From Myxococcales bacterium (lineage in GTDB: Bacteria; Myxococcota; Polyangia; Polyangiales; Polyangiaceae): a stretch of DNA of 12,663 nucleotides. The position numbers were made by a program, and so were the translations under genes. The notes under the pieces were generated by a model. That model did not search any database. It had not been told where the DNA came from and saw nothing but the letters and a program-made list of their open reading frames with translations. The DNA is taken from NCBI GenBank assembly GCA_020430865.1, contig JAGQIY010000067.1, positions 1 to 12,663 of the forward strand. Direction: 5' to 3'. Within the stretch, counting starts at the first letter, position 1. Each line of letters opens with the position of its first letter. This document shows, piece by piece, positions 6,860 through 12,663 of this stretch.

Positions 6860-7194
6860 GAGGGGTCTCTGGGGTCCGGGGAAGGGGGTTCTGCTCTGGC
6901 GTCCGAGGTGTCGGAAATCAGAGCCTGCTGGATCTGCCGCAGCGCCCCCCAAGCGCCGAGCGCCACGCGGCTTGGCCCTTCGTGGCTGAACTGGGCGCCG
7001 TGAGGCCAAGCGCGAGGCGGGCCGCTGCGCAGCTCGAGCCGGGCGACCCCGGCGCGTTCGAGATAGGCGAGCTCGATCAAGGCTTCAGGACCGCCGCGCA
7101 CCACCGCGCGGCGTGCTTCGATTCGCTCCTGGCCGAGCTTGCCCACCTCGGGAAGCTTGCGCTGGCGGCAATAGCGGTCCTGAAACGGGAGCAC
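6856..7194 (-). CDS. Small E1-like protein: MoeB/ThiF N-terminal arginine-finger segment with a degenerate nucleotide loop
   Basis: The product is about 112 residues. Its first 60 align with the start of MoeB/ThiF proteins: DRYCRQ-KLPEVG-LGQERI followed by a strand, a helix (YLERAGV) and a strand (ARLEL). The arginine of RYCRQ (R10) matches the arginine finger of MoeB (R14 in E. coli, from memory), which acts on the ATP of the partner subunit. The glycine loop GxGGLG is replaced by RGGPEA, and the ribose-binding Asp after the second strand is absent, so it should not bind ATP. Residues about 75-92 (VALGAWGALRQIQQAL) resemble the late E1 helix G-x-x-x-A-x-E-x-I-K. The C-terminus is Pro/Asp-rich. 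I prefer the GTG at 7194, six bases after GGAGG; a TTG at 7200 is the alternative. It lies between cysO and cysM. A decayed duplicate is the other possible reading. Confidence 0.7.
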   Translation of the reverse strand: MLPFQDRYCRQRKLPEVGKLGQERIEARRAVVRGGPEALIELAYLERAGVARLELRSGPPRAWPHGAQFSHEGPSRVALGAWGALRQIQQALISDTSDARAEPPSPDPRDPS

Positions 7195-7196
7195 GC

Positions 7197-7469
7197 TCAA
7201 CCTCCCGCGATGGCTGGGACGATGCTGACCTCTTCCTTGCCGTCGAGGGCCGTGTCGAGGCCATCCAGGAAGCGGATGTCCTCGTCTCCCACGTAGATGT
7301 TGACGAAGCGGCGCACGCCCTTGTCGTCCAGCAGACGCTCGCGCATGCCGGGGTGGTTCGACTCCAGGTTGTCGATCAGCTCTCGGACGTTCGCGCCTTC
7401 GATGCTGACGGCTTCTTCGCCGCCGGTGAGGGTGCGCAGGGGGGTGGGGATGCGAACTGTAGTTGCCAT
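7197..7469 (-). CDS. cysO: Sulfur carrier protein CysO (ThiS/MoaD fold)
   Basis: This is a 90-residue beta-grasp carrier that ends in a Gly-Gly (VPAIAGG). The whole length matches the mycobacterial CysO pattern: IPTPLRTLTGG near the start, a LESNHPGMRERLLD helix region, RFVNIYVGDEDIRF and a closing VSIVPAIAGG. The C-terminal glycine is adenylated by an E1 and turned into a thiocarboxylate, the sulfur donor for CysM. The tail ends exactly at GG, so no maturation by the JAMM enzyme is needed before activation. The ATG at 7469 has GAAGGA about seven bases upstream. It lies 41 bases after the E1 gene and two bases before the preferred start of the small E1-like gene. The codons for the last two glycines (GGA GGT) appear to be that gene's ribosome-binding site. 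Confidence 0.93.
   Translation of the reverse strand: MATTVRIPTPLRTLTGGEEAVSIEGANVRELIDNLESNHPGMRERLLDDKGVRRFVNIYVGDEDIRFLDGLDTALDGKEEVSIVPAIAGG
7201..7205 (-). promoter_or_regulatory. Ribosome-binding site formed by the Gly-Gly codons of cysO
   Basis: The minus strand reads GCGGGAGGTTGAGCGTG from 7208 to 7192. GGAGG (7205-7201) lies in the codons for the last two glycines of CysO, followed by the cysO stop TGA and then GTG at 7194 after six bases. That is ideal spacing and decides the start of the small E1-like gene in favour of GTG 7194 over TTG 7200, which would abut the GGAGG. Confidence 0.65.
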
Positions 7470-7510
7470 GTGTTGTTCCTTCGGTGGCCGCGAACGGCCG
7501 TCAAGGGGCG

Positions 7511-8281
7511 TCAGGAGACGCCGACTACCTGAGCACCGCTCGTCTGGCAGGAGCCTGCGAGCGGATCGAGATATCGAGCCTCAGCGGTATCGTGAATGGT
7601 AGCCGCGGACCCGCAGAGCGCGCACTCCGGGCGCGAGGCGACGGGCACCTCGCGCAGGCGATCCGTCAGCCCATCGTAGGTCCAGAGGGAGCCCGCGACG
7701 TCGGCCTCTCCGGCGAGCCAGCGCAGGCCAAGCTCGGCCATCAAGGCGCCCGCGAGGCCGACCACCGGCCCCATCACGCCAGCGCTGTCGCAGTTCTGCT
7801 GCGCGCCGCGGGGCAGGTCCTCGAACAGGCAGCGGTAACAGGGCTTGCCCCGGGGGGAGACGAGCCACGCCGTCGCCCGCCAGCGAATCGCCGCCCCGTG
7901 CACGACGGGCACACCCGCGATGAAACAGGCATCCGCTGCCAGGAACTTGGTCGCGAAGTTGTCCGAGCCCTCCAGCACCAGGTCCACGTCCCTGAGGACG
8001 CTGGCTGAGTTTTCCGGGAGGAAACGCGTGTTCAGAAGCGTCAGGCGGTCGGGCGCCACGCCCCGGCGCACCAACGCGTCCCGAGCCGCCTCGAGCTTGG
8101 GACGCCCCACGTCGCGCTCCTCGTAGAGCACCTGGCGATGCAGGTTGGTGAGCTCGACTTCATCGTCATCGAGCAGCACCAGATCCACGTCGGCGTCGGT
8201 GAGGGCGAGGGCCGCCGGACAGCCGAGGCCGCCCATCCCGATCAGCGCGACCCGCGGGCGCGTCCTTCGCTGGTCAGTCAT
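7511..8281 (-). CDS. MoeB/ThiF-type E1 adenylyltransferase lacking the N-terminal arginine-finger segment
   Basis: This 256-residue E1-like enzyme is expected to adenylate the C-terminus of CysO. It keeps the core residues: glycine loop GMGGLG (15-20), D38 and D40 in LLDDDEVELTN, N46, R49 and Q50 (TNLHRQ), K62 (GRPK) and D107 (EGSDN). It has two Zn-binding pairs, CYRC (148, 151) and CALC (220, 223). These align with E. coli MoeB with a nearly constant offset of 24, so the first 24 or so MoeB residues, with RYxRQ, are missing. The in-frame codons upstream of the ATG at 8281 do not encode them; that DNA is the end of cysK, which overlaps by 8 bases. The missing piece occurs in the gene at 6856-7194. 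There is no C-terminal rhodanese domain, unlike MoeZ, so the sulfur donor must come from elsewhere. A 33-residue tail follows the last Zn cysteine. Confidence 0.85.
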   Translation of the reverse strand: MTDQRRTRPRVALIGMGGLGCPAALALTDADVDLVLLDDDEVELTNLHRQVLYEERDVGRPKLEAARDALVRRGVAPDRLTLLNTRFLPENSASVLRDVDLVLEGSDNFATKFLAADACFIAGVPVVHGAAIRWRATAWLVSPRGKPCYRCLFEDLPRGAQQNCDSAGVMGPVVGLAGALMAELGLRWLAGEADVAGSLWTYDGLTDRLREVPVASRPECALCGSAATIHDTAEARYLDPLAGSCQTSGAQVVGVS

Positions 8282-9239
8282 CGAAATACTCGTCCAAGCT
8301 GAAGTAGCGCTCGCCGGTGTCGCAGAGGACGGTGATCACGGTCTTGCCAGGCCCGAGCTCGCGGGCGACCTCGAGCGCGACCGCCACGTTCGCCCCGGCG
8401 CTGATCCCCACCAGCAGCCCTTCGCGCTGGCTCAGCGCGCGCTTGATCTCGTACGCGCGTCGATCGGCCACGGTGCGAATTTCCGTGGGGATCTCTGCGT
8501 CGTAGTTGCGTGGCACGAAGCCTGCGGCGATGCCCTGGATCTTCGAGGGGCCCCGCTCGCCGCGCGAGATCGTGGCGCAGGTCTCGGGTTCGACGGCGAT
8601 CACCCGACACTCGGGGTAGCGCTCGCGCAGCGCCCTGCCCACGCCGCTCACGGTCCCTCCGGTGCCCACCGCTGCGACGAAGGCATCCACCACGCAGTCG
8701 CCCAGCGCGTGGAAGATTTCCTGCGCCGTGGACTCGTAGTGCACGCTGGGGTTCGCCTGGTTGTCGAACTGCTGCGGCATGAAGGCGCCCGGGGTGGTCT
8801 CCGCGATCTCCCGAGCCTTGGCGATGGCGCCCTCCATCTGCTCAGCCTCCGGCGTCAGCACCAGCTCCGCGCCCATGCTCTCCAGCAGCTGGCGGCGCTC
8901 GAGGCTCATGCTCTCGGGCATCGTCAGCACGCAGCGGTATCCTCGCCGTGCGGAAACGAGCGCCAGGCCGATGCCCGTGTTGCCACTGGTCGGCTCCACC
9001 ACGACACCCCCGGGCGCCAGCAGGCCCTGTGCCTCCGCCTGGAGGATCATCGACAGGCAGATGCGGTCCTTGATCGACCCACCTGGGTTCTGACTCTCGA
9101 GCTTGCCGAGCACCGTGGCACGCGGCACGTCGGACTCGAGCCGCTGGATCTCGATCAGCGGGGTGTCGGTGATGAGGTCCAGGATGTCCTCGTAGATCCG
9201 TGGGTGCCGGGCCTGGGGGTGAGGTGCGTTGGATGTCAT
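8274..9239 (-). CDS. cysK: Cysteine synthase CysK (O-acetylserine sulfhydrylase)
   Basis: This 321-residue PLP enzyme makes cysteine from O-acetylserine and sulfide. K57 in NPGGSIKDR is the PLP lysine. PTSGNTG (83-89) is the substrate loop, GTGGT (192-196) binds the phosphate, KIQGIAAGFVP (233-243) is a CysK hallmark, and S280 in ISAGAN closes the cofactor site. The length is typical. It differs clearly from the CysM-type enzyme downstream, so this one operon has two cysteine synthases with probably different sulfur donors. The ATG at 9239 comes 7 bases after the regulator's stop, with no strong ribosome-binding site, and its end overlaps the E1 start by 8 bases. In Firmicutes, CysK also acts as a sensor partner of the Rrf2 regulator CymR. 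The adjacency to an Rrf2 gene here raises the same possibility. Confidence 0.92.
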   Translation of the reverse strand: MTSNAPHPQARHPRIYEDILDLITDTPLIEIQRLESDVPRATVLGKLESQNPGGSIKDRICLSMILQAEAQGLLAPGGVVVEPTSGNTGIGLALVSARRGYRCVLTMPESMSLERRQLLESMGAELVLTPEAEQMEGAIAKAREIAETTPGAFMPQQFDNQANPSVHYESTAQEIFHALGDCVVDAFVAAVGTGGTVSGVGRALRERYPECRVIAVEPETCATISRGERGPSKIQGIAAGFVPRNYDAEIPTEIRTVADRRAYEIKRALSQREGLLVGISAGANVAVALEVARELGPGKTVITVLCDTGERYFSLDEYFDD

Positions 9240-9246
9240 GTGCGAC

Positions 9247-9702
9247 TCAGATCACGTAGACGTAGCGCCGAGCGCCGGGGCGGGGGAGACCGAGCTCATC
9301 GGCTCGGGTGCAGATATCGCTGACGCTGACCGCTGCAAAGCACTCCTCGACGCGCTGCGAGAGGTCACCGAAGACGCTCTCCGTGACCCGCCGCACCTCG
9401 TCGTTCTCCTGGCCCTTGTCAGCGGCCTTCTCGCCCAGGGTGATCGGCCCTTCGAGGGCGCGGATCACCTCGTTCAGCTTCACCTGGGCCGGGGGCCGCG
9501 CCAGCGAGTAGCCGCCCTGGGGACCGCGCTTGGACGCGACGATGCCCGCGCGCTTGAGGTCCTGGAAGATCTGCTCGAGGAAGCGCGGCGGGATCGACTG
9601 ACGCTCGGCGATGTCCTTGACCTGCGTTGGGCGCCCCTCGTTGTAGAAGGCGATGTCGAACAGCGCCCGGACCGCGTAGCGGCCTTTGTTCGAGAGCTTC
9701 AC
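9247..9702 (-). CDS. Rrf2-family transcriptional regulator (CymR/IscR-like)
   Basis: The 151-residue protein starts KLSNKGRYAVRALFDIA, the standard Rrf2 opening, followed by a winged helix-turn-helix (about 1-75). The wing motif is KRGPQGGYSLARPP. It lacks the three-cysteine iron-sulfur cluster of IscR, having only C121 and C131, so it is closer to CymR-type cysteine regulators. As the first gene of the sulfur operon, with cysK 7 bases downstream, it probably represses or senses the pathway and itself. I chose the GTG at 9702 because Rrf2 homology begins there. The frame extends to an ATG at 9726 and a TTG at 9738, but those codons have no ribosome-binding site and add unconserved residues. 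The GTG also has no obvious SD. The specific ligand is unknown. Confidence 0.85.
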   Translation of the reverse strand: MKLSNKGRYAVRALFDIAFYNEGRPTQVKDIAERQSIPPRFLEQIFQDLKRAGIVASKRGPQGGYSLARPPAQVKLNEVIRALEGPITLGEKAADKGQENDEVRRVTESVFGDLSQRVEECFAAVSVSDICTRADELGLPRPGARRYVYVI

Positions 9703-9803
9703 CGGGGGTGATCTGCTTTTGCACATCGGGTTTGTCAAGATTGGCGGTGCCAGCGGCGCGCTTTTGGCTTTCGAGCCTCCAGCGCCCGCTCCAGAATCGC
9801 GCC
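9703..9803. promoter_or_regulatory. Divergent control region of the sulfur operon and the secernin gene
   Basis: These 101 bases separate the Rrf2 GTG (9702) and the secernin ATG (9804), so promoters for both must lie here or inside the genes. On the minus strand a perfect TTGACA occurs at 9738-9733. The -10 position at 16-18 bases has no good match (CAGATC at 17), and the start codon would be very close. I see no convincing palindrome for the regulator. A short GGCT-TTCG-AGCC hairpin lies near 9766-9777. Confidence 0.35.
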
Positions 9804-11162
9804 ATGTGCGACACTTTCGTGGCCCTGGGAGACGCCACGCCGAGCGGCGCGCCGCTGTTCGGCAAGAACAGCGACCGAGAGCCGTTCGAGGCCCAGGGCG
9901 TGGAGTGGATCCCCGCTCAGCGACATGCGGCGGACGCGCGCGTCCACACCACGTCCCTGGAGCTGCCCCAAGTCCCTCGGACGCACGCCGTGTTGCTCAG
10001 TCGGCCCTACTGGATGTGGGGCGCCGAGATGGGGGTGAACGAGCACGGCGTCGTTGTGGGTAATGAGGCCGTGTTCACGCGGATCGCCGCCGAGCGGCGC
10101 AGGCGGCGGGCGAGGGGAGAGACCATCGAGCCGGGTCTGCTCGGCATGGACGTGCTGCGCCTGTGCCTGGAGCGGGCGGACACCGCCCAGGCCGCCGCCG
10201 AGCTTGCCAGCGAGCTGATCGAAGTCTGGGGACAGGGCGGAGAGGCGGGGCATCGGGTTCGGAATTTCGACTACGACAACAGCTTCCTCTTCGCAGACCG
10301 CACCAGCGCGTGGACGGTGGAGAGCGCAGGATCCGCCTGGGTGCGGCGGCAAGTCGCGGGGATCTACGCCATCTCGAACCGCCTGAGGGTGCGCGACGAC
10401 TGGCAGTTCGCCAGCGCGCACATCAACGCCTACGCGAGGGATCGTGGCTTGGCGCCTGGACGTGGACGTCTGGACTTCGCCCGTACCTTTCGCGATCGGT
10501 TGTTCAGCGCAGCCGCGATGGGGCACACGCGTCAGGCCCGCGTCGAGTGCTTGCTGGCCGCTGGGCGCGGCGCGCTCACCGCGGGGTTCGGCCTGGGGGT
10601 GCTGAGGGATCACGCTGGACGAGGGCCGGATCCCAGACGCGCTCAGGTCTGCGCCCACGGTGGCTGGTTACCCCAGCGGCGAGCGGCCCAGACCACGGCT
10701 TCCCTGGTCGTCGACTTCGGTCAGAGCACCGACGACCTGAGCGGCTTACCGGTGTGGCTGACCGGCACCAGCGCGCCCTGTTCGAGCCTCTTCAAGCCAG
10801 GGTGGCTGAGCGCCGAGCGTGCTCCCGGGTGGCTGCCAGACTTCCCCGCCGCGCGCGCTGATGCCAGCCTCTGGTGGCAGCACCAGAGGCTGCTACGCTG
10901 GGCGCGCAGGGACTGGCCCAGGTTCCTTGCGGAAATCCAAGTGGAGCAGCGCGCCCTGGAGCAGGATCTGCTGCATCGCACCTCGAGCGCCCGAACCCAG
11001 AGCGCCGATCAGCGGGACGAGATGTCTCGACTTGCCTGGCGCGCCGCGGACTCGCTCGAACGGCGCTGGCGAGAGTGGGCCGAGGCGCAGCTGCGGGAGG
11101 GATCCCTGGGGCCCAACGATTGGTACCTTCGGAATCTGGAGCGTCAGGTGAACCTGGCGTGA
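9804..11162 (+). CDS. Secernin/C69-type peptidase (Ntn-hydrolase family)
   Basis: This 452-residue protein begins MCDTFVALGDATPSG-PLFGKNSDREP, the hallmark of secernins and related C69 dipeptidases. After Met removal, Cys2 would be the N-terminal nucleophile of the Ntn fold. Further family blocks are MGVNEHGVVVGNEAVFT, the GLLGMDVLRLCLERA helix, HRVRNFDYDNSFLFAD, AWTVESAGSAWVRRQ and YAISNRL. The C-terminal part (about 300-450) is Arg/Trp-rich and helical, ending in a probable coiled region. No signal peptide is present, so it is likely cytoplasmic. The ATG at 9804 is fixed by the need for Cys2, although the frame is open upstream to 9627 and no clear ribosome-binding site is seen. It diverges from the sulfur operon and stands alone. 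The peptide or amide substrate is unknown. Confidence 0.85.
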   Translation: MCDTFVALGDATPSGAPLFGKNSDREPFEAQGVEWIPAQRHAADARVHTTSLELPQVPRTHAVLLSRPYWMWGAEMGVNEHGVVVGNEAVFTRIAAERRRRRARGETIEPGLLGMDVLRLCLERADTAQAAAELASELIEVWGQGGEAGHRVRNFDYDNSFLFADRTSAWTVESAGSAWVRRQVAGIYAISNRLRVRDDWQFASAHINAYARDRGLAPGRGRLDFARTFRDRLFSAAAMGHTRQARVECLLAAGRGALTAGFGLGVLRDHAGRGPDPRRAQVCAHGGWLPQRRAAQTTASLVVDFGQSTDDLSGLPVWLTGTSAPCSSLFKPGWLSAERAPGWLPDFPAARADASLWWQHQRLLRWARRDWPRFLAEIQVEQRALEQDLLHRTSSARTQSADQRDEMSRLAWRAADSLERRWREWAEAQLREGSLGPNDWYLRNLERQVNLA

Positions 11163-11685
11163 GCTGGTTGGCGCGCCCGGCCAAGCGGGTCTGGCGCCCA
11201 GACGCAACTGACACTGTAGGAGTACAGCGGCCACGAAAAGCCGCGTGTGTTTCCGGAAGGGGAGCGAGTCTCGGGTGATTGCCCGTCGGAGCCTGGGCCA
11301 AAGTGTCTCACGCTCGATCGCCGACTGCTCCCGCCACCCCAGGATTCGTCCCATTTCCGCGCGAGTTCGAGGGACGCCCGGTGAGTCCGTGTAGGCGCCC
11401 CGTCGCGCGACTTTTCGGATGGGAAATCACCACCGATAGAGCCTTGCTGAAAACAATTCAGCGGAGCTGTTCCGTGCAGCCGAACTGGCCGTGGAACGAT
11501 TGTCGAGCCCCTCGCCGAGTGTTAGCCAAAGAAGGCTCGATGACGCACCGCTCTCCCCTTCACCCGCGCTGGAAAGCAGCTTGGCGCCGCACAGCAGCAG
11601 GGTCCGGGACGGGGAAGCTCGGTGTGGCTTTGCTGGTTCGATTCGGGAGCGCCGACTCCCGCGGTGACGGAGGCTGTTGAAGAAG
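11163..11685. other. Intergenic stretch before the Cys-rich lipoprotein
   Basis: These 523 bases hold no gene I can support. A frame at 11279-11680 starts at TTG and encodes a Pro/Arg/Ala mixture with no recognisable domain. Just after the secernin stop there are two weak hairpins (TTGGC/GCCAA within about 11168-11184 and GTCTGG/CCAGAC at 11189-11203), neither with a T-run. The middle part (about 11415-11460) is distinctly AT-richer than its surroundings and contains the palindrome listed separately. The promoter of the next gene is probably in it. Confidence 0.55.
11446..11462. promoter_or_regulatory. Palindrome upstream of the Cys-rich lipoprotein gene
   Basis: GCTGAA-aacaa-TTCAGC is a perfect 6-bp inverted repeat with an A-rich 5-base spacer in an AT-richer patch, about 225 bases before the ATG. 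It could be an operator for a dimeric regulator. No known binding motif matches, and a chance occurrence is possible. Confidence 0.25.
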
Positions 11686-12663
11686 ATGCGCTGGGCTGTT
11701 TGGTTTGGGATCGCTGGGCTCGCCGGAGTGACTGGGGCCTGTGGCGCTTCGGGTGACGGTGGCGCGAACTTGGTCAACCTGGGGGACCCTGGCTGCACCA
11801 GCGGCGCTGACTGCGGTGCCTGCTCGCTGTGTTTCGACAAGTGCGTGTGTGCCAACGGGGACATTGCCGCGTGCTCCATCGCGTGCGGATCCAACGGCGG
11901 TTCCGGTGCTCAAGGCGGGAGCGGCGCCCAGGGCGGCAACGGCGGCGCGTCGGGGGCTGGCGCGACGGGCGGTGATGCGGGCAACGGTGGGACCAGCTCG
12001 ACCGGGGAGCAGGCCACTGGTATCCGGATCAGTGCAATTTCCGTATGGCAAACTGTCAAGGTCCCGGTGATGGAGAACGGCGGCATGGTGGCCGCCGGCA
12101 GCCGCGCGGCTCCCGTGGTGGCGACCAAGGACGCCGTGTTCCGAGTCTACGTTGCTCCGGACGCGGACTGGCAGCCGCGGCAGCTGGCGGCGGTGCTGGA
12201 GCTCGACGGACAGAAGTTCGAGGCGACGGGGTCGCCGAGCGGGGAGTCCCGCGACGGGGAGCTCGACTCGACGTTCAACATCAAGGTGCCAGGATCGGCC
12301 ATTGGTGCGGGATCGAGCTACTCCGTGACCTTGTTCGAGACGGCCGCTGGTGGCCCCGGCAGCAGCGCAGGCTCTCGCTATCCGGCGAGCGGGAGCGAGA
12401 ACCTGAGCGCGGAGGACCCACGGGGTCCGCTTCACGTCGTGCTGGTCCCCATCACCATCAACGGATTCACCCCCAACGTTGGCCAGGCCAGCGTCGATGC
12501 CTACGTCAAGCGCTTGACCGCGATGTATCCGGTGCCGAGCGTGGAAATGTCCGTGCGGCAGCCGTACAACTATAGCTCGAGTGTCGATGCGTTTGGCAGC
12601 GGCTGGAACTCGCTACTGGACGCCATCTATCGACTGCGCCAGCAGGACAACCCTCCGCGGAAC
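11686..12663 (+). CDS. Cys-rich, Gly-linker lipoprotein, possible extracellular protease (5' part only)
   Basis: The frame runs 326 codons to the window edge without a stop. Residues 1-19 are a lipoprotein-type signal ending GVTGAC (C19; imperfect lipobox). Residues 37-67 contain eight cysteines (37, 43, 46, 49, 53, 55, 63, 67), suggesting four disulfides. Residues 68-106 are a Gly/Ala/Ser linker with GGSGAQ repeats. About 112-222 look like a beta-domain. From about 248 (HVVLVPITINGFTP, then a VDAYVKRLTAMYPV helix and a W-NSLLDAIYRLRQQD helix) the sequence resembles the front of large myxobacterial secreted zinc proteases (M66/StcE-like), by memory only. No HExxH is visible because the gene is cut. 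GGAGG at 11669-11673 lies 12 bases before the ATG, and a 6-bp hairpin (11644-11661) precedes it. Surface location is inferred, and the protease call is tentative. Confidence 0.7.
   Translation, partial: MRWAVWFGIAGLAGVTGACGASGDGGANLVNLGDPGCTSGADCGACSLCFDKCVCANGDIAACSIACGSNGGSGAQGGSGAQGGNGGASGAGATGGDAGNGGTSSTGEQATGIRISAISVWQTVKVPVMENGGMVAAGSRAAPVVATKDAVFRVYVAPDADWQPRQLAAVLELDGQKFEATGSPSGESRDGELDSTFNIKVPGSAIGAGSSYSVTLFETAAGGPGSSAGSRYPASGSENLSAEDPRGPLHVVLVPITINGFTPNVGQASVDAYVKRLTAMYPVPSVEMSVRQPYNYSSSVDAFGSGWNSLLDAIYRLRQQDNPPRN

Noticed and set aside
6860..7009. An N-terminal extension of cysM by 50 residues
   Set aside because: The extension lies inside the small E1-like gene, is Arg/Pro-rich, and has no counterpart in cysteine synthases. 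The GTGA overlap at 6856-6859 gives a much better start.
6856..7194. The small E1-like gene as a simple pseudogene of the E1
   Set aside because: It is intact, has an ideal ribosome-binding site, overlaps cysM precisely, and keeps the RYxRQ segment that the large E1 lacks, while only ATP-binding residues are lost. Decay cannot be fully excluded without orthologues.
9703..9738. Longer starts for the Rrf2 regulator (ATG 9726, TTG 9738)
   Set aside because: Rrf2 proteins begin with K-L-S-x-K-G-R-Y right after the start, which fits the GTG at 9702. The extra residues are unconserved and no ribosome-binding site precedes the earlier codons.
11279..11680. A 133-codon frame in the intergenic region before the last gene
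   Set aside because: It starts at TTG without a ribosome-binding site, has no recognisable domain, and mixes Pro, Arg and Ser with no pattern. I left the stretch as non-coding.

Overview
The window is GC-rich DNA that looks like a chromosome segment of a myxobacterium (Myxococcota, probably Polyangia). The evidence is the very strong G/C preference at third codon positions, the many predicted lipoproteins and exported proteins with Gly/Ser/Thr/Asn-rich linkers, the secernin-type peptidase, and alternative GTG starts. This assignment is an inference from style, because no rRNA or other phylogenetic marker is present. There are no tRNA or rRNA genes, no CRISPR array, and no insertion sequence or phage gene that I can recognise.

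Layout. Positions 1-411 (+) hold the 3' end of a secreted Gly-rich repeat protein that ends in a small domain with three His-x-His motifs. Two hairpins lie between it and a convergent gene (551-1003, -) for a CD225/dispanin-like membrane protein. After a 366-bp intergenic stretch comes a lipoprotein with four Tudor/Agenet-like repeats (1370-2329, +). From 9702 down to 2381 on the minus strand runs one tightly packed nine-gene unit. It encodes, in order, an Rrf2 regulator, CysK, a MoeB/ThiF-type E1, the sulfur carrier CysO, a small E1-like fragment, CysM, a JAMM metallopeptidase (Mec-like), and two exported proteins built from repeated domains with paired cysteines. Divergent from it (9804-11162, +) is a secernin/C69-type peptidase. 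After a 523-bp intergenic stretch, the window ends inside a large Cys-rich, Gly-linker lipoprotein that may be an extracellular protease (11686 to the end, +).

How the genes work together. The core of the long operon is the protein-thiocarboxylate route to cysteine known from Mycobacterium tuberculosis. An E1 adenylates the C-terminal Gly-Gly of CysO and the adenylate is converted to a thiocarboxylate. CysM adds that sulfur to an activated serine to give CysO-Cys, and the JAMM peptidase releases cysteine. The same operon also carries the classical sulfide-using CysK and a CymR/IscR-like regulator, so both routes are probably co-regulated by sulfur or cysteine status.

The most striking point is the E1. 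The 256-residue catalytic protein starts right at its nucleotide-binding glycine loop and lacks the N-terminal segment that carries the conserved RYxRQ arginine finger. That segment is found in a separate small gene between cysO and cysM, fused to a Rossmann remnant whose glycine loop is destroyed. I read this as a candidate split, heterodimeric E1 with a catalytically dead partner, a layout that recalls eukaryotic NEDD8 and SUMO E1s. The second notable point is that the sulfur operon continues, with overlapping genes, into two exported proteins that share seven copies of a domain with cysteines about 40-48 residues apart.
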